A DNA stretch of 32,421 nucleotides from Laetiporus sulphureus 93-53. Taxonomy: Eukaryota; Basidiomycota; Agaricomycetes; Polyporales; Laetiporaceae. The stretch covers positions 69,625 through 102,045 of the forward strand of contig NW_024468560.1 in the NCBI RefSeq assembly GCF_001632365.1, written 5' to 3'. Under the pieces are notes generated by a model. It ran no database searches. It worked only from the letters and a program-made list of their open reading frames with translations, and had not been told where the DNA came from. Positions 1 through 9,555 of the stretch are shown one piece after another (positions within the stretch are counted from its first letter, which is position 1; the number at the start of each line of letters is the position of its first letter). The position numbers were made by a program, and so were the translations under genes.

Positions 1-831
1 GGGTTAGCGAACTCAAATGCGGTAGGCATGCCTCTTGATCCGAATATTCCCCTCGAGAAGGAGGAAATTGGGATCGATGACGTGCAAAACCGTAGCAACG
101 GATATGCATCACTCATCGGATCTCTAATGTATGCTGCTGTGGCAACGCGCCCAGACATTGCTTATGCGGTACAACACTTAAGCTCTTTCACTGCCAATCC
201 TGGCATGGCACATTGGACAGCCGCAAAGCGCGTCCTCAGATATTTATCTGGCACACGAGATGTCAGAATAGTATATGGTCCCAAAGAAGGGAAACCATAC
301 CTCGAACAATGTAAATTCGAGGGATATTCCGATGCCAATTTTGCCAATGATGAAGATCGAAAATCGATCTCAGGATATGTTTTCCTAGTAGGCACAGGTG
401 CGATGACATGGAGCTCGAAGAAGCAATCCACTGTCGCATTATCTACTATGGAAGCCGAATATACGGCATTTGCTCAAGCTGCAAAAGAGACGGTATGGCT
501 GCGAAATCTATTCAAAGAAATAGGTTTCGAACAGACCGAACCGACAATTTTGAACGGCGATAATATGAGCGCTATATCAATTGCGAAAGATCCGCAATTC
601 CATGCGCGATCAAAGCATTTCGATATCAGACATCATTACATTCGAGAGAAAGTTAATGATGGAATTATTCAGGTAAAATATTGTCCAACAGGCGATATGA
701 CCGCGGACATCTTTACCAAGCCTCTTGCTAAGCCCAGGCATCAAAAACTAATGGGATTACTAGGGATGCCCGTCGGCTTGAGGGGGAGTGTTGGGAATGC
801 CCGGAGGGAGCAATCCGAGAGCACCCAGTGA
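1..831 (+). CDS. Copia pol polyprotein, C-terminal RT/RNase H fragment
   Basis: The frame is open from the first base, so this is the 3' end of a longer polyprotein whose product copies element RNA into DNA and degrades the RNA strand. The segment GSLMYAAVATRPDIAYAV is the usual end of copia reverse transcriptase. RNase H follows, with GYSDANFAND, the block SSKKQSTVALSTMEAEYTA (catalytic E in MEAEY), KHFDIRHHYIREKV and the terminal ADIFTKPL. No stop or frameshift is visible in these 276 codons, so this end is young or recently active. The stop lies about 40 bases inside the 3' LTR, a common arrangement in this superfamily. The first ATG in the window (28) is internal and is not a start. Confidence 0.92.
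   Translation, partial: GLANSNAVGMPLDPNIPLEKEEIGIDDVQNRSNGYASLIGSLMYAAVATRPDIAYAVQHLSSFTANPGMAHWTAAKRVLRYLSGTRDVRIVYGPKEGKPYLEQCKFEGYSDANFANDEDRKSISGYVFLVGTGAMTWSSKKQSTVALSTMEAEYTAFAQAAKETVWLRNLFKEIGFEQTEPTILNGDNMSAISIAKDPQFHARSKHFDIRHHYIREKVNDGIIQVKYCPTGDMTADIFTKPLAKPRHQKLMGLLGMPVGLRGSVGNARREQSESTQ
778..788 (+). other. Polypurine tract of the copia element
   Basis: The purine run TTGAGGGGGAG lies directly before the LTR start TGTTGGGAATG. This is the position where second-strand DNA synthesis is primed in LTR retrotransposons. Confidence 0.8.
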
Positions 832-986
832 AGACGTTGTGGCTGGCACCACATTACGTAATATCCCAAATATGTACTTATATATAAAGTAATCCTAATT
901 AGGGAGCTCGGCATATAAGCCCGAGCTCTCCTTGCCCCGCTCCATCATCCGCTCGCTCGTCCTCCCGGATTCTGGCGAACGCTACA
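789..986 (+). repeat. 3' LTR of the copia element
   Basis: The repeat starts TGTTGGGAATG just after the polypurine tract and most plausibly ends ...GCTACA, giving 198 bp with TG/CA termini. It holds a TATA-like box (TATATATAA, about 879-888). The right border is inferred from the terminal CA and from the start of an unrelated open frame at 987. Without the 5' LTR for comparison it may be off by some bases. Confidence 0.7.
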
Positions 987-1531
987 AAGAGGATTACCAT
1001 CGGAGGCGCTACCTATCGTCCTCATTCCATCTCGCCAAAGGATGCCAATATTGTCTTCGTCTCACCCTATCAAAAACACAAAAAAGCTGGGAGAATCATA
1101 CAGATATTTTTGCATGAAAGACGGACCGCTCAAGGTAAATATGTCCAGGAAACCTTCTTGACCACTGAGTGCCTAGAAGAACTGTCAGCATCTGACGCGA
1201 TCAAGGACCCATACCATCGATTTCCAATAGTCGGCGGCGAACTGTTCTATGACACATACTCTCCTCATGTCGTAGTGATCAGGCCCTCCCATGTCAAGTC
1301 TCATTGTGCAAGGACTGCTCTCAATATCTGTGGCATTGAAAAATCATGTGTGCATATCCTACCATTAGATCGGGTCAGTGCTGAAACTTGTGTCAAGCCA
1401 TGGTCATGCTAACGCTTGTGCAGATGATGGATCTGGTGACAATACCATTTGAACCAGATGTCGAGATGGAAGATGACTTCATAGAGGATGGTTGGATGAT
1501 TACGGATGGCGTGTTCAATGATGTGCTCTGA
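987..1531 (+). pseudogene. 5'-truncated orphan gene, last two exons
   Basis: Directly after the LTR a frame runs 987-1373, then an intron 1374-1423 (GTCAGT...CAG with the branch-like motif TGCTAAC), then 1424-1531 ending in TGA. The join keeps frame and gives about 164 residues. Visible blocks are ITIGGATYRP, FPIVGGELFYDTYSP, a Cys/His stretch around SHCARTALNICGIE, HILPLDR and an acidic tail MEDDFIEDGW. I recall similar C-termini in multicopy basidiomycete proteins, some perhaps linked to transposons, but can give no name or function. No ATG suits the conserved start, so the 5' end was probably removed or displaced by the copia insertion. Confidence 0.6.
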
Positions 1532-2192
1532 TCAGTGAAATACAACAATTACTCTACCCGTGTAAGTCAAGCAAGTGCAAGATCGAGGGCAGAGGGAGAG
1601 GGGACAGAGGTCGACGGTTTCTCTATAGGATAACCGGCAGCAATACGCAATGCTGAACATGATATATTGAATATACATTTCAGTAGTGTACCAGCCTTCA
1701 GCAATCCCGGTGATGCCAGTGGTGCGATGGATGAACGGAGTTGCTAAATATCGGCGATGTAGTCTTCTGACTTTGTGTAAGCTGGTAGGCTGCCTCAGCT
1801 CCTGAATATTGAATGCCAGGACACAGCGTAAACATCATTACGAGCTCCACTAGAGTTCCAGAGGTAAGTGTTTCGAGCAGGCCAACTGGCATCTCGCAAG
1901 CACTAAGTGCCTGAACCCTCCACCATGTAACAATGACGAGAAGACGACGGCCGTAAATTTGTCAGTGTCAGCGATCGTCTTCTGGTCTAGACTACAAATT
2001 CCAGCATGTGCCGTAGGTTGTCGTGCTGGAGGCGTCATGTCCTGTCTGTCGTCCGGCGGCGACGTCATGCCAGAGCCTCAGAGGATGGCCCCGAAGGGGG
2101 GGGGATGAGCTCTTCAGTGCCTGACGTGCGAATTGGCCGCGCGATGGTTTGATCCGGGGCAGTTCGTCTTGCCAGAGGTATTCCGTGCCCCA
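1532..2192. other. Stretch with no supported gene
   Basis: Only short overlapping reverse ORFs (60-72 codons) lie here, without recognisable motifs or convincing introns. A run of nine G lies near 2096-2104. I see no RNA gene or clear repeat. Confidence 0.5.
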
Positions 2193-2495
2193 TCATAGTT
2201 TTTGGAGACGTTGTTGGGTGACAAAAATCCCCAATGGGTGGGACGATTCGTCGAGCACACGTGTCTTGATGGACTGCAGTTCTTCAGCTAACATATCGAG
2301 GTGATATGCACCAGCCGCTGACGAAGGCACTGCCGGCACGCTGACTCGTGTATCCACTTCGGTAGCATTGTTCGTCATTGACTGCATCATGATCGAATGA
2401 AGGGTCGCCGGACTAGTGGACGTGCTGAATGCTGGATTGGTGGATGCATTGAGCAGAAGAGCTGGCTCCGGGACCATCTGTAGAGGTACCGGCAA
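2193..2495 (-). CDS. Hypothetical fragment with short helical C-terminus
   Basis: A 100-codon reverse frame is Ser/Thr/Ala-rich at first and ends in an amphipathic stretch (LDMLAEELQSIKTRVLDES). Its composition resembles the low-complexity arms of the orphan proteins elsewhere in the window, so it may be one exon of a decayed orphan gene. I do not recognise the family, and no flanking exons could be joined with confidence. It may equally be a chance ORF. Confidence 0.25.
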   Translation of the reverse strand: MPVPLQMVPEPALLLNASTNPAFSTSTSPATLHSIMMQSMTNNATEVDTRVSVPAVPSSAAGAYHLDMLAEELQSIKTRVLDESSHPLGIFVTQQRLQKL

Positions 2496-2640
2496 ATCGT
2501 TGGCTTCTCGAGCTTGAATTCATGCCCGTCTGTGGGTGTCTATGGATGCCCAAAAATGTGAGAGGGTCGACACTATTTGTATAGCAAGTTACATGAGGTC
2601 TATGTCGAAAGATGAATTAGAATTAACATAATGATACCAT

Positions 2641-2933
2641 ATGAAGGAGATTAAAAAGATCCTCCAGGGTCTAGCCAGCCTGAAGATCGTCAGCGCGGAT
2701 ATCGTCGAGGTCGCACCAGGTAAGTGCCTGTCGTGTGTATAGACTTCGAACCCCAGCTCAATAGTGCTTATCGTGTGGAGGATACGACACGCAGGGTTAG
2801 TGTAATGAAATTATCTTTGGCTATGGGTGATCACTTACAATTCATTTTTTCAGACGAAATCACACAGATTACCACTGCGAACATCAGATCGGAGATACTC
2901 CCTTTAATGGCGAAGAGTCCGCTGGTTGCCTAA
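2641..2933 (+). pseudogene. Agmatinase/ureohydrolase C-terminal remnant
   Basis: Two short exons (2641-2719 and 2854-2933) join across a GTAAGT...TTTTTTCAG intron. The product resembles the last 50-odd residues of agmatinase-like ureohydrolases, which hydrolyse guanidino compounds with a binuclear Mn centre. The diagnostic stretch is LKIVSADIVEVAP, as in the family's GADVVEVAP, followed by DEIT and a helical end. The family's AYD after VEVAP is missing at the splice point. A similar AYR stretch lies inside the intron, so a small exon may have been lost. The whole N-terminal catalytic part of this normally 300-400 residue enzyme is absent, so this is a dead fragment. Confidence 0.6.
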
Positions 2934-3804
2934 AGCTGTAGATAGTACAGATATTATAGATGCGAATAATTATGCACTCACGGTGCAGAGCATACTCAAC
3001 AGACTGTCCGCTAGAAATATTCTCGAGCAGTATATTAAGAAGTACGGTCATGCAAATACGTCCAGTAGCGTTGGTCCCACGAGCTCTGTGACACGCATAG
3101 TGGTCTTGTTGAGGCTCTCGTACATAGTAGCTGCTAATTTCCCTCGAGCAGGGTCATGCTGGAATGGTGCCGTGAGTGAGACACCTCCGAGGAGCTCGGA
3201 GGACATGCAGGCGCCTAATGTAGTAACGGGCGCTAACGACGGCTAGAGCCACATGTTGTGGCCTGTGGCGGGACTCATGATGCGGTGGTCAACTTTGCAA
3301 CGCTGCCGTTCCCGCGTCCGCTCAGGCTCGGATGTGCGCTTTACACATCACCGCTGCCGAAGCTCAGATGCTTAAATACACCTCTGATTTGCACGCAGGC
3401 TTCCCCACTTATCCACACCCACCATCCAAACTTTCACACATCTCGCCATGCCTTCCACCAACCACCCTTCTTGTCGTGCTTCCCCTCCGCACAGCTCCCT
3501 CGCTTCGAGCAGGTCCTCGTTGTCTTCCTCCTCTAGTTGATCACCGAACTGAACCCCCAAGCAAATGTGATCCTCTGCGGACGTCATAGCATCGGATGGG
3601 TGCTCGCTACGTTCACACACCCGGAGGCGTTCCTCCCAGTCCAGTGGACGTTGCGTCCGGTTCTCTGAGGAGCTGGAGCATAATTCACCCCAGACTTACC
3701 AGCTTTCCGCCCGTCCGGAACCGCGGCATAATCCCAGGATTTTGAGGCCATCTGAATATTACTCCGAAATCGCTAGATGAAGCGCTCTCCGACGGAGCAT
3801 CCCA
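2934..3804. other. Intergenic region with promoter-like context and a 30-codon ORF
   Basis: No gene can be assigned. A TCTCGCCATG start context at 3441-3450, preceded by a pyrimidine-rich leader and an A/T-rich motif near 3372, opens a Ser-rich ORF of only 30 codons (3448-3540). It may be the beheaded start of a gene whose body decayed. The ORF at 2926-3246 lacks an ATG at its start and any recognisable motif. Confidence 0.4.
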
Positions 3805-4490
3805 ATGGCGTCTCCTCCTCACCAAATCTCTCCTGACATTCACCCGCGCGTTCAATTTGAAGGAAGCGGAGATTCAGAGGACACTCTCTATGACCCAGAA
3901 AATGGGACCCAGGCATATGAGGCCCGAAGCGTACTATGCATCCTAATCCTCGGTCCCGGATCTCTTTAGCGGGCTCGTCACATCGGCACTCCCTGGAGAG
4001 AGGGCGTATGCACCCGACGCTAGGCTGCGCGATCGCCGTCGTGAGCTTTGGGAAGCTCATGCGCCAGTCGTTCGTGGTATGTTCGGCAGTGTCGGCACGC
4101 ATGATGGCCAAGACCGCATGCTTGACCCAGACGATCCGGACGTCACGGGCATTCGCAAAGAGCGCCTCAACGATCTTTACCACGATGAGAAGCAGAAGTT
4201 GTGCTTGATGTCGTACAGGGAGCGGCTCAAGTACCTCGTGCTAGGGTCGTGTTCAACAAGACCAGTATGTCTCGTATTCCTGCTGCTACATGCTAGTGCT
4301 GATCTTTTCTGCAGCGGTCGGACATCGGCAGAACTTTATATTGACCCTCGCCAAGGCCCTGATCAGGTACGACGCACTGTCTCACCGTATTGAGTCTCAA
4401 TTGCTCTCGGCTGGGAAAATTCTTGGTCTCAAATGTCTGAGGACAGAAGTCATCCTCGTGCCGACTATATGTTTCCGGGACATTCTCTTA
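3805..4490 (+). pseudogene. ThrE/PRM10-like DUF1212 transporter remnant
   Basis: The start MASPPHQISP and the RVQF motif at about residues 15-18 fit fungal pheromone-regulated membrane protein 10 relatives, putative Thr/Ser exporters. A TAG closes that frame at 3967-3969, and a second frame carries RKERLNDLYHDEKQ. A third frame, after intron 4265-4314 (GTATGT...CTGCAG), holds the DUF1212 core RQNFILTLAKALIRY, HRIESQLLSAGKILGL. A one-base loss near 4235 separates the last two pieces. The membrane-spanning C-terminal half is missing, since homology fades after about 4480. This is an N-terminal, frame-broken remnant. Confidence 0.68.
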
Positions 4491-4953
4491 CCCATGCCCC
4501 CCCCTCGACTCCGTGCTCACCAAAGAGCCTGGCAGCTTCGAGATGCTGAAGATTCGCTGAAAGAAAGGCCGTTCGGTCCCTGAATGTGCGAACTGCGGAG
4601 AATGGGTCAATTTGGCCGTCGACGTCGCCGTGTAGATAGAAGCCGCATTAGGCACCTGAGCCAGAAGAACAAAGACACTCACAGTCGATTTTGACTTTCT
4701 AACCTGGAGTCAGCAGAACGTAGTATGTGCTTCCTGAGGTGCGACTCCCACACTCGCTTTGGTCGTTACTGGGTGACGAGTTGTGCGATGGCCGTGAGCG
4801 CGGACGCGGATCTGCTGGCACGTATATGACACTCGTCGCAGGGGTGTGAGCATCACAGCTCACGCTACAGCCGCTACTGTAGCAGCTATTCTGCCATACG
4901 GAACTAGTGCAGGCTCCTCAGCGATAGCTGGGAAAGAGTGGATGGAGTGGTGC

Positions 4954-4965
4954 GGGGGGGGGGGG
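4954..4965. repeat. G12 homopolymer
   Basis: Twelve consecutive G (C12 on the coding strand) lie in the Pro-rich tail of the reverse orphan pseudogene, where they encode a proline run. Such tracts are prone to slippage and also to sequencing error. Confidence 0.9.
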
Positions 4966-6464
4966 CTGCCGTACCGAGGCCGGTGGGATCGCTGGGGAAC
5001 AGGTGCAGAATGACTGTATGCAATTGTAGGTGCCTCGCGAGAGCGAGGGGCCTGGGTGGCTGGTGGAAGTACACAATCGCAGGAGGGCTGTAGTGTGACT
5101 AAGAATGCTTCGATGAAGGGGCATAGACAATTGCTGGCGGGTGATATGCATAGGGTAACTGAGATTGTGCTGCTACGGAGCGTGCGCTAGAGACATAGGA
5201 GGTTGGCAGAACATGTGGGTGGAAGGGAGACTGTGAGTGAGAATAGACCATCGGTAGCAGACTGACCGGGAGAGGGACCCGTGTCTGATCGAAAGCGCGC
5301 ACTGGCGATGGTGCAACCACACCTTGCTGGGAGCCATTGTGAGACGGCGAACACGACGCCCCTGGAGCGCATTCGGAATTTGCTGCAGCAGAGGAGGAGG
5401 TTCGCCCTGCAGTGACAACGACCCTAGTGCACCTGCTGGAGATTGCGAATGCGATCTAGAATCAGACGGGAGTTGTGAGACGGGCTTTGCGCTGCCTGTG
5501 AGCCTTCGCGCCGTGGGCTGCTGAGCCTCGCTCTCCTGACAGGATGGAAGAATCAAAATATTTTCTGGAGAGTGAAGAGGTGTATAGGGATCCTCTCCTT
5601 GCGGTGGATTGGAAGGATGACTCACGTCATATGAAAGGGATTGCGTGAAGGGTACCTGGGTCTTTGACATTTTGCTCTGGTGGTCCTGTACATGCGAACC
5701 CGATTTCGAACGTCTATGTGCGACAACATATTCCTTTGATCCTATCCGCGAGTGAGAGCCTTCGTAGTTCATAGATATGGATATATCTGGCTTGCCACCC
5801 CCGTAGTGTAAGACCATCCGTGGTGGCAACCAGTGACTGCTTTCGTCGCCAGAATCCGGCCCATAGCTAGGCACGTCCGAGTCATCGAGGATAGACGGTG
5901 GATGTGACGGTGAAAGGAACTCTGCACTCACACCGTTTGGCAAGTGTGCATTGGCCCATCAAGCAGGGTGTTCCTGGGCAGTCAGGTACCCCCAAACAGT
6001 GTCTGAAGAAGTGGTGCATTCGGGCATGGCAGAGAGCACACTGGGAGTGGTCCCGGCGGTTGGGCGATGTCAACAGACAGAAGAGAAGAAGGCATCTGCT
6101 CCGCAGGGTACTCTATATTGTTCACAGTAAACGGACCGCGACGGCCATCTGGAACGGGCATTACCATGGCGTAGTTATCGGAATGTCCGAATGACCTGAC
6201 TACAATCTCCTTCACGAGCATTTTCGCGGCAGCCTCGAGAGACTTTGCTCTCTCAGAGGAAGCCTCCATGATAGCAGCGGGCGACACGGGCGTCTGTATG
6301 AATATCAATGCTGCGCTGCTGCCTATATTGCTACTGGCTGACCTGGAGGCCTCAATGGTGTGCAGAGCGGCAACAGACGGGCATGATGGAACTGGGCCTG
6401 TAACAAGGTCAGACCGAGCGGCAGATATGATAGCGGCAGTGTCCATGGCCGCGAGTATGCAGTT

Positions 6465-6490
6465 GCATCATCATCATCCATCCATCCATC
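6465..6490. repeat. CAT/CCAT microsatellite
   Basis: A short run of CAT units passes into CCAT units. On the reverse strand it encodes an Asp-rich stretch in one frame, and the coding frame of the orphan pseudogene changes close to it, so unit slippage could be the cause. Confidence 0.8.
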
Positions 6491-6535
6491 GTCCTCGTCG
6501 GAATCAGAGGGAGAGGTGGTGGTAATGGGCAGCAT

Positions 6536-7386
6536 TTCATGTGGAAGAAGAAGCGAGAAATACGAGAGACTCCTGATGCAGAACCTGCCCTGACATGACC
6601 CGTAGTTCCGGGGACGGATCTCCGTAGTCATTGAGAAGCAGGAGGCAGCCAGGAGGATGAGACAAGTATACAAGATGAGGGAAAAGTAGGGCCGCATCCA
6701 GAATGACTCACGGAGAGTCACGTGACCACAGATTACGATGTGGGGCCGCCAGGCGACAGATCGGCTACCAATTTTTTGGAAAAATATGCCTAAACACCTG
6801 TCGGCAGCCAATTGCTGCCCAGCCCTTGCGATTGCGTAAAGCAATCACAGCAGAACGTGCAATTTGATGATGCGTGCCCATGTCTCGCGGCAGCCATACG
6901 GCTTTGTTGGCTCTCTTGAACACTATATTTGCAACAGTGGTCAGCGAGGACATGAAAAGCCATCCAACAGCAGTGCGACAATCAGTGTGTCGAGGCGAAA
7001 ATAGCCGTGGTTGTGACGGAAGTCGACGTCAAACTATCGTAAAATGAAAATGGCCACCTTTGTGATGCGGCTCCCACTGAGTGAGCCTGCACTTTTTTTC
7101 TTTTTTTTTTATTTACAATTTGTATACCGCCGAAGGCGGTCGATGGTGTGTGTACAGGGAGATGCCTACGGCAGACTGGACGCATCCAGGGACGAATACA
7201 AGGCGCGCGCATCAAGTGCAGTGAGCCTGCACTGTGCAAGGAAAGTAAGCATATTCGTGTCCTTTACGCAACTATCGCGATCACGTGGGCGTGCACAGGC
7301 GACGACTTGCTCCCCGTCCCCCCAGCCTCGTCGGTACATTCTGCTCCCTGTCCACCACACCTGCACCTAACGGCATTGACAAAGCG
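6536..7386. other. Intergenic region with poly-T tract
   Basis: No supported gene lies here. A pyrimidine tract of T runs broken by one C lies at about 7091-7111, a feature often seen in fungal promoters. It may serve the forward gene that begins at 7387. The small ORFs overlap each other and show no motifs. Confidence 0.45.
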
Positions 7387-9292
7387 ATGCTGAAGCACGT
7401 GCTAGATGCCGAAAATGCTTCCTTGACCGAGACGCCACAGTCCAAGAGCTCCGCGACCTCACACGAGCAGCCCCGAGCGGGATCTACCACTCATATCTTC
7501 ACCACTCAGCTTCGCTCATTAAGCAGCACTCTGTGGACATACCCTACGCCATCAGATTCGCCATCGAATCTGTTCAGTTTCAAACACTCGCTCGTCGCGC
7601 TTACCATCCCCCAGCTGACCCGCTTTGGCCAACATCTTGCTCTACACTTCCAGCTTGTGTATGATCCTCCTAGAAATGAAGCAGATAGGACACTGAAGAA
7701 CCAGCTTCACAATGTCTATCGTATCGTGCAGGTCCCGAAGAGCTACACTCTGCGCCACATCCATCATCTCATCTTGTTCCTCTTCGCAACTGATACATGG
7801 TTGGATGTACCGCCGACAGCCAAGGCACTGACGAAGCGGAATCGAAGCAGGCAACTTATCGACATGAAGAGAGTTGCAGGCAAAGGGCTTGTGGGGAAGG
7901 GAGCACGGCGAGACACAGCACAGGGGATATGGCGGGGAAGGTCTGGTACGCCAGATTATTCATTTGCCTTCCACCCGGCCGTCACTTCTGCGGTTCCGGA
8001 AGGCTGGATCAGACACGTCTTCGAGATACGCGGTGGTATTCAGTTCTCCGGCTCGAATGAGCGACCCAGGATCAAGCCGAACACCGGACGGGTCCGCAAA
8101 CGAGCGTCGAGCGTACGAGAACAAATACTGTTCCGAGACCTCTATGATAAAGAGTGTGCTGCACTGTACCCAGAGGAAAGCTTTGCTTTCTCGAGTGCCA
8201 GCAGCGACCTGGATGTTGTATCGAGCGTGGATGAGACCGGGTTCGAAGATGACGCCTGTGGGACTGCAGGATGGATGTGGGAACCGGAAGATGACTACAC
8301 TCTAGATAAAGTATGGTGCGGTTCTGTCCAACTTGGACTGCAGGAAGGCATCATATATGTACGTAAGCTCTCGTAGCCATGTCTCATCACATTGTGTTGA
8401 CTTGCATCCGTAGCGCCGTCTACCAGGCATTTCAGTACAGATTACCATCAACAGGACGAATATTCCGGTGCATAGAGGACGGGGCAACCAGCCTTATGTG
8501 TTTAAGTGGCGCGGCAGCTCGCGAGGCGTGATCCGCATAGCCGCATGTGGACGCAAATAGGATGGCACCCGAGGAAAGCAAGGAAAGGACACCAACTTGA
8601 TGTACCTCACAAATGAAGTGTTCGAGGACGAAATGGAGAACGAAGAGGAACGTCTCCAGAAGTGGCATGACCCCAACACATTCGCCCGCTTCCTGGAGCA
8701 CGAGTCGGCGCGGGAGATTACGTCTCGAAAATCCTCTGCCGCGCCTGCGCTAGGATTGGAGGACTCACCCGTGCTCCCGGAACAGCTCGAAACGACTATG
8801 TCTCCCTTTTTTCCATCCTCACCGTTGATTTCGAGTGAAGCCACGTTGCCCCAGCTCTCTTTCGCCTCTCTCGCCTCGCAGTCCGACTACTCGTCTGTGT
8901 CGTCATACCCATCCCGCCACTCCTCTTCGGTCTCCCTTTCAGATTTCCTCCTGGCGTCGCTGCCGGGGATCACGCCTGCCCCGGCAAATCCTATACTCGT
9001 GTGTCGTGTGGCGCAGCAGCATCTTCATTTCGAGCGGCTCGCGAAGGATGGACTCCGACCCATGTTGATCAACGGGCGGCGTGTCAAGGAAGATGACAGC
9101 AATAACAATGACGATGCCGACGACAAGGATGAGAAGGGAGTTTCTGATCTCAAGCCGCATAGAAAGTCGCCGGGCATTGTGAGAAATGACAAGGAGGGAG
9201 GCGAAGCCAAGAATCGTAGCCCACTTAAGGGACATCCGAGATACGTGAAACAGGGACGAATTGAAAATCGGAACGTGGACTCTAAGAAATAA
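7387..9292 (+). CDS. PRiA4 ORF3-like orphan protein, with in-frame TAG
   Basis: Exon 1 (7387-8358, first ATG at 7387) joins exon 2 (8414-9292) across a 55-nt GTACGT...CGTAG intron in frame, for about 616 residues. The segments FSFKHSLVALTIPQLTRFGQ, YRIVQVPKSYTLRHIHHLIL and WMWEPEDDYTLDKVW fit a multicopy basidiomycete family that I associate with the plasmid pRiA4b ORF-3-like fold. That link is from memory and the function is unknown. The C-terminal third is Ser-rich, then acidic (NNNDDADDKDEK) and basic. Codon 373 is TAG (8558-8560). It is either a nonsense mutation or the end of a 33-nt in-frame intron (8528-8560, GTGATC...AATAG). The upstream open frame from 7285 lacks an ATG. The gene is convergent with the next one. 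Confidence 0.6.
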
Positions 9293-9555
9293 ATATGAGA
9301 TACCCCAGGATCTATTGTGCTACGGAATAGGAAATATGGATAGGATCATCATTGTACTACGAAACATATATAGTCGCTTATATGATATGGAAGGTATATC
9401 ACCGTTTTTACGCGTCTCCGCGGATCATTCGAACCTGGGTGCGTGTATGCAAGACTGGATGAAATGAACATTAACAGTTGCCATAAATATGATGAGTATC
9501 CAGAGAAATACATGTGTCATTGACCAAAGAACATCACAAGCTAAAGAAAGTCCGA

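Larger units (their letters stand above)
1..986 (+). mobile_element. Ty1/copia LTR retrotransposon, 3' part only
   Basis: The window opens inside the pol frame of a copia-type element and contains the end of reverse transcriptase, the RNase H domain, a purine-rich primer site and a 3' LTR. The 5' part lies outside the window. The right border is set by a TG...CA LTR ending in GCTACA near 986, where an unrelated reading frame begins. The target-site duplication cannot be tested because the left end is absent. Confidence 0.9.
4860..6535 (-). pseudogene. Frameshifted Ser/Pro-rich orphan gene
   Basis: A reverse-strand coding signal runs through several frames. An acidic start (MLPITTTSPSDSDEDDGW, from 6535) shifts frame near the CAT/ATCC repeat into the frame of 5990-6446. 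An intron 5922-5989 (GTACCT...GTGCAG) then joins in frame (LFG-EFLSPS) to the exon ending near 5330. A frameshift there, a TAG near 5104-5106 and another shift near 5045 break the C-terminal Pro-rich tail, which carries PPAIVY twice. The low-complexity, probably disordered composition resembles other orphan families here. I do not recognise a function. With several breaks it is probably dead, although some could be short unpredicted introns. Confidence 0.5.

Noticed and set aside
162..431. Reverse ORF of 89 codons opposite the copia RNase H region
   Set aside because: It is a shadow of the well-supported forward polyprotein frame and has no motif.
7285..7386. Upstream extension of the PRiA4-like gene
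   Set aside because: The extension begins at GTG, with no ATG before 7387, so 7387 was taken as the start.
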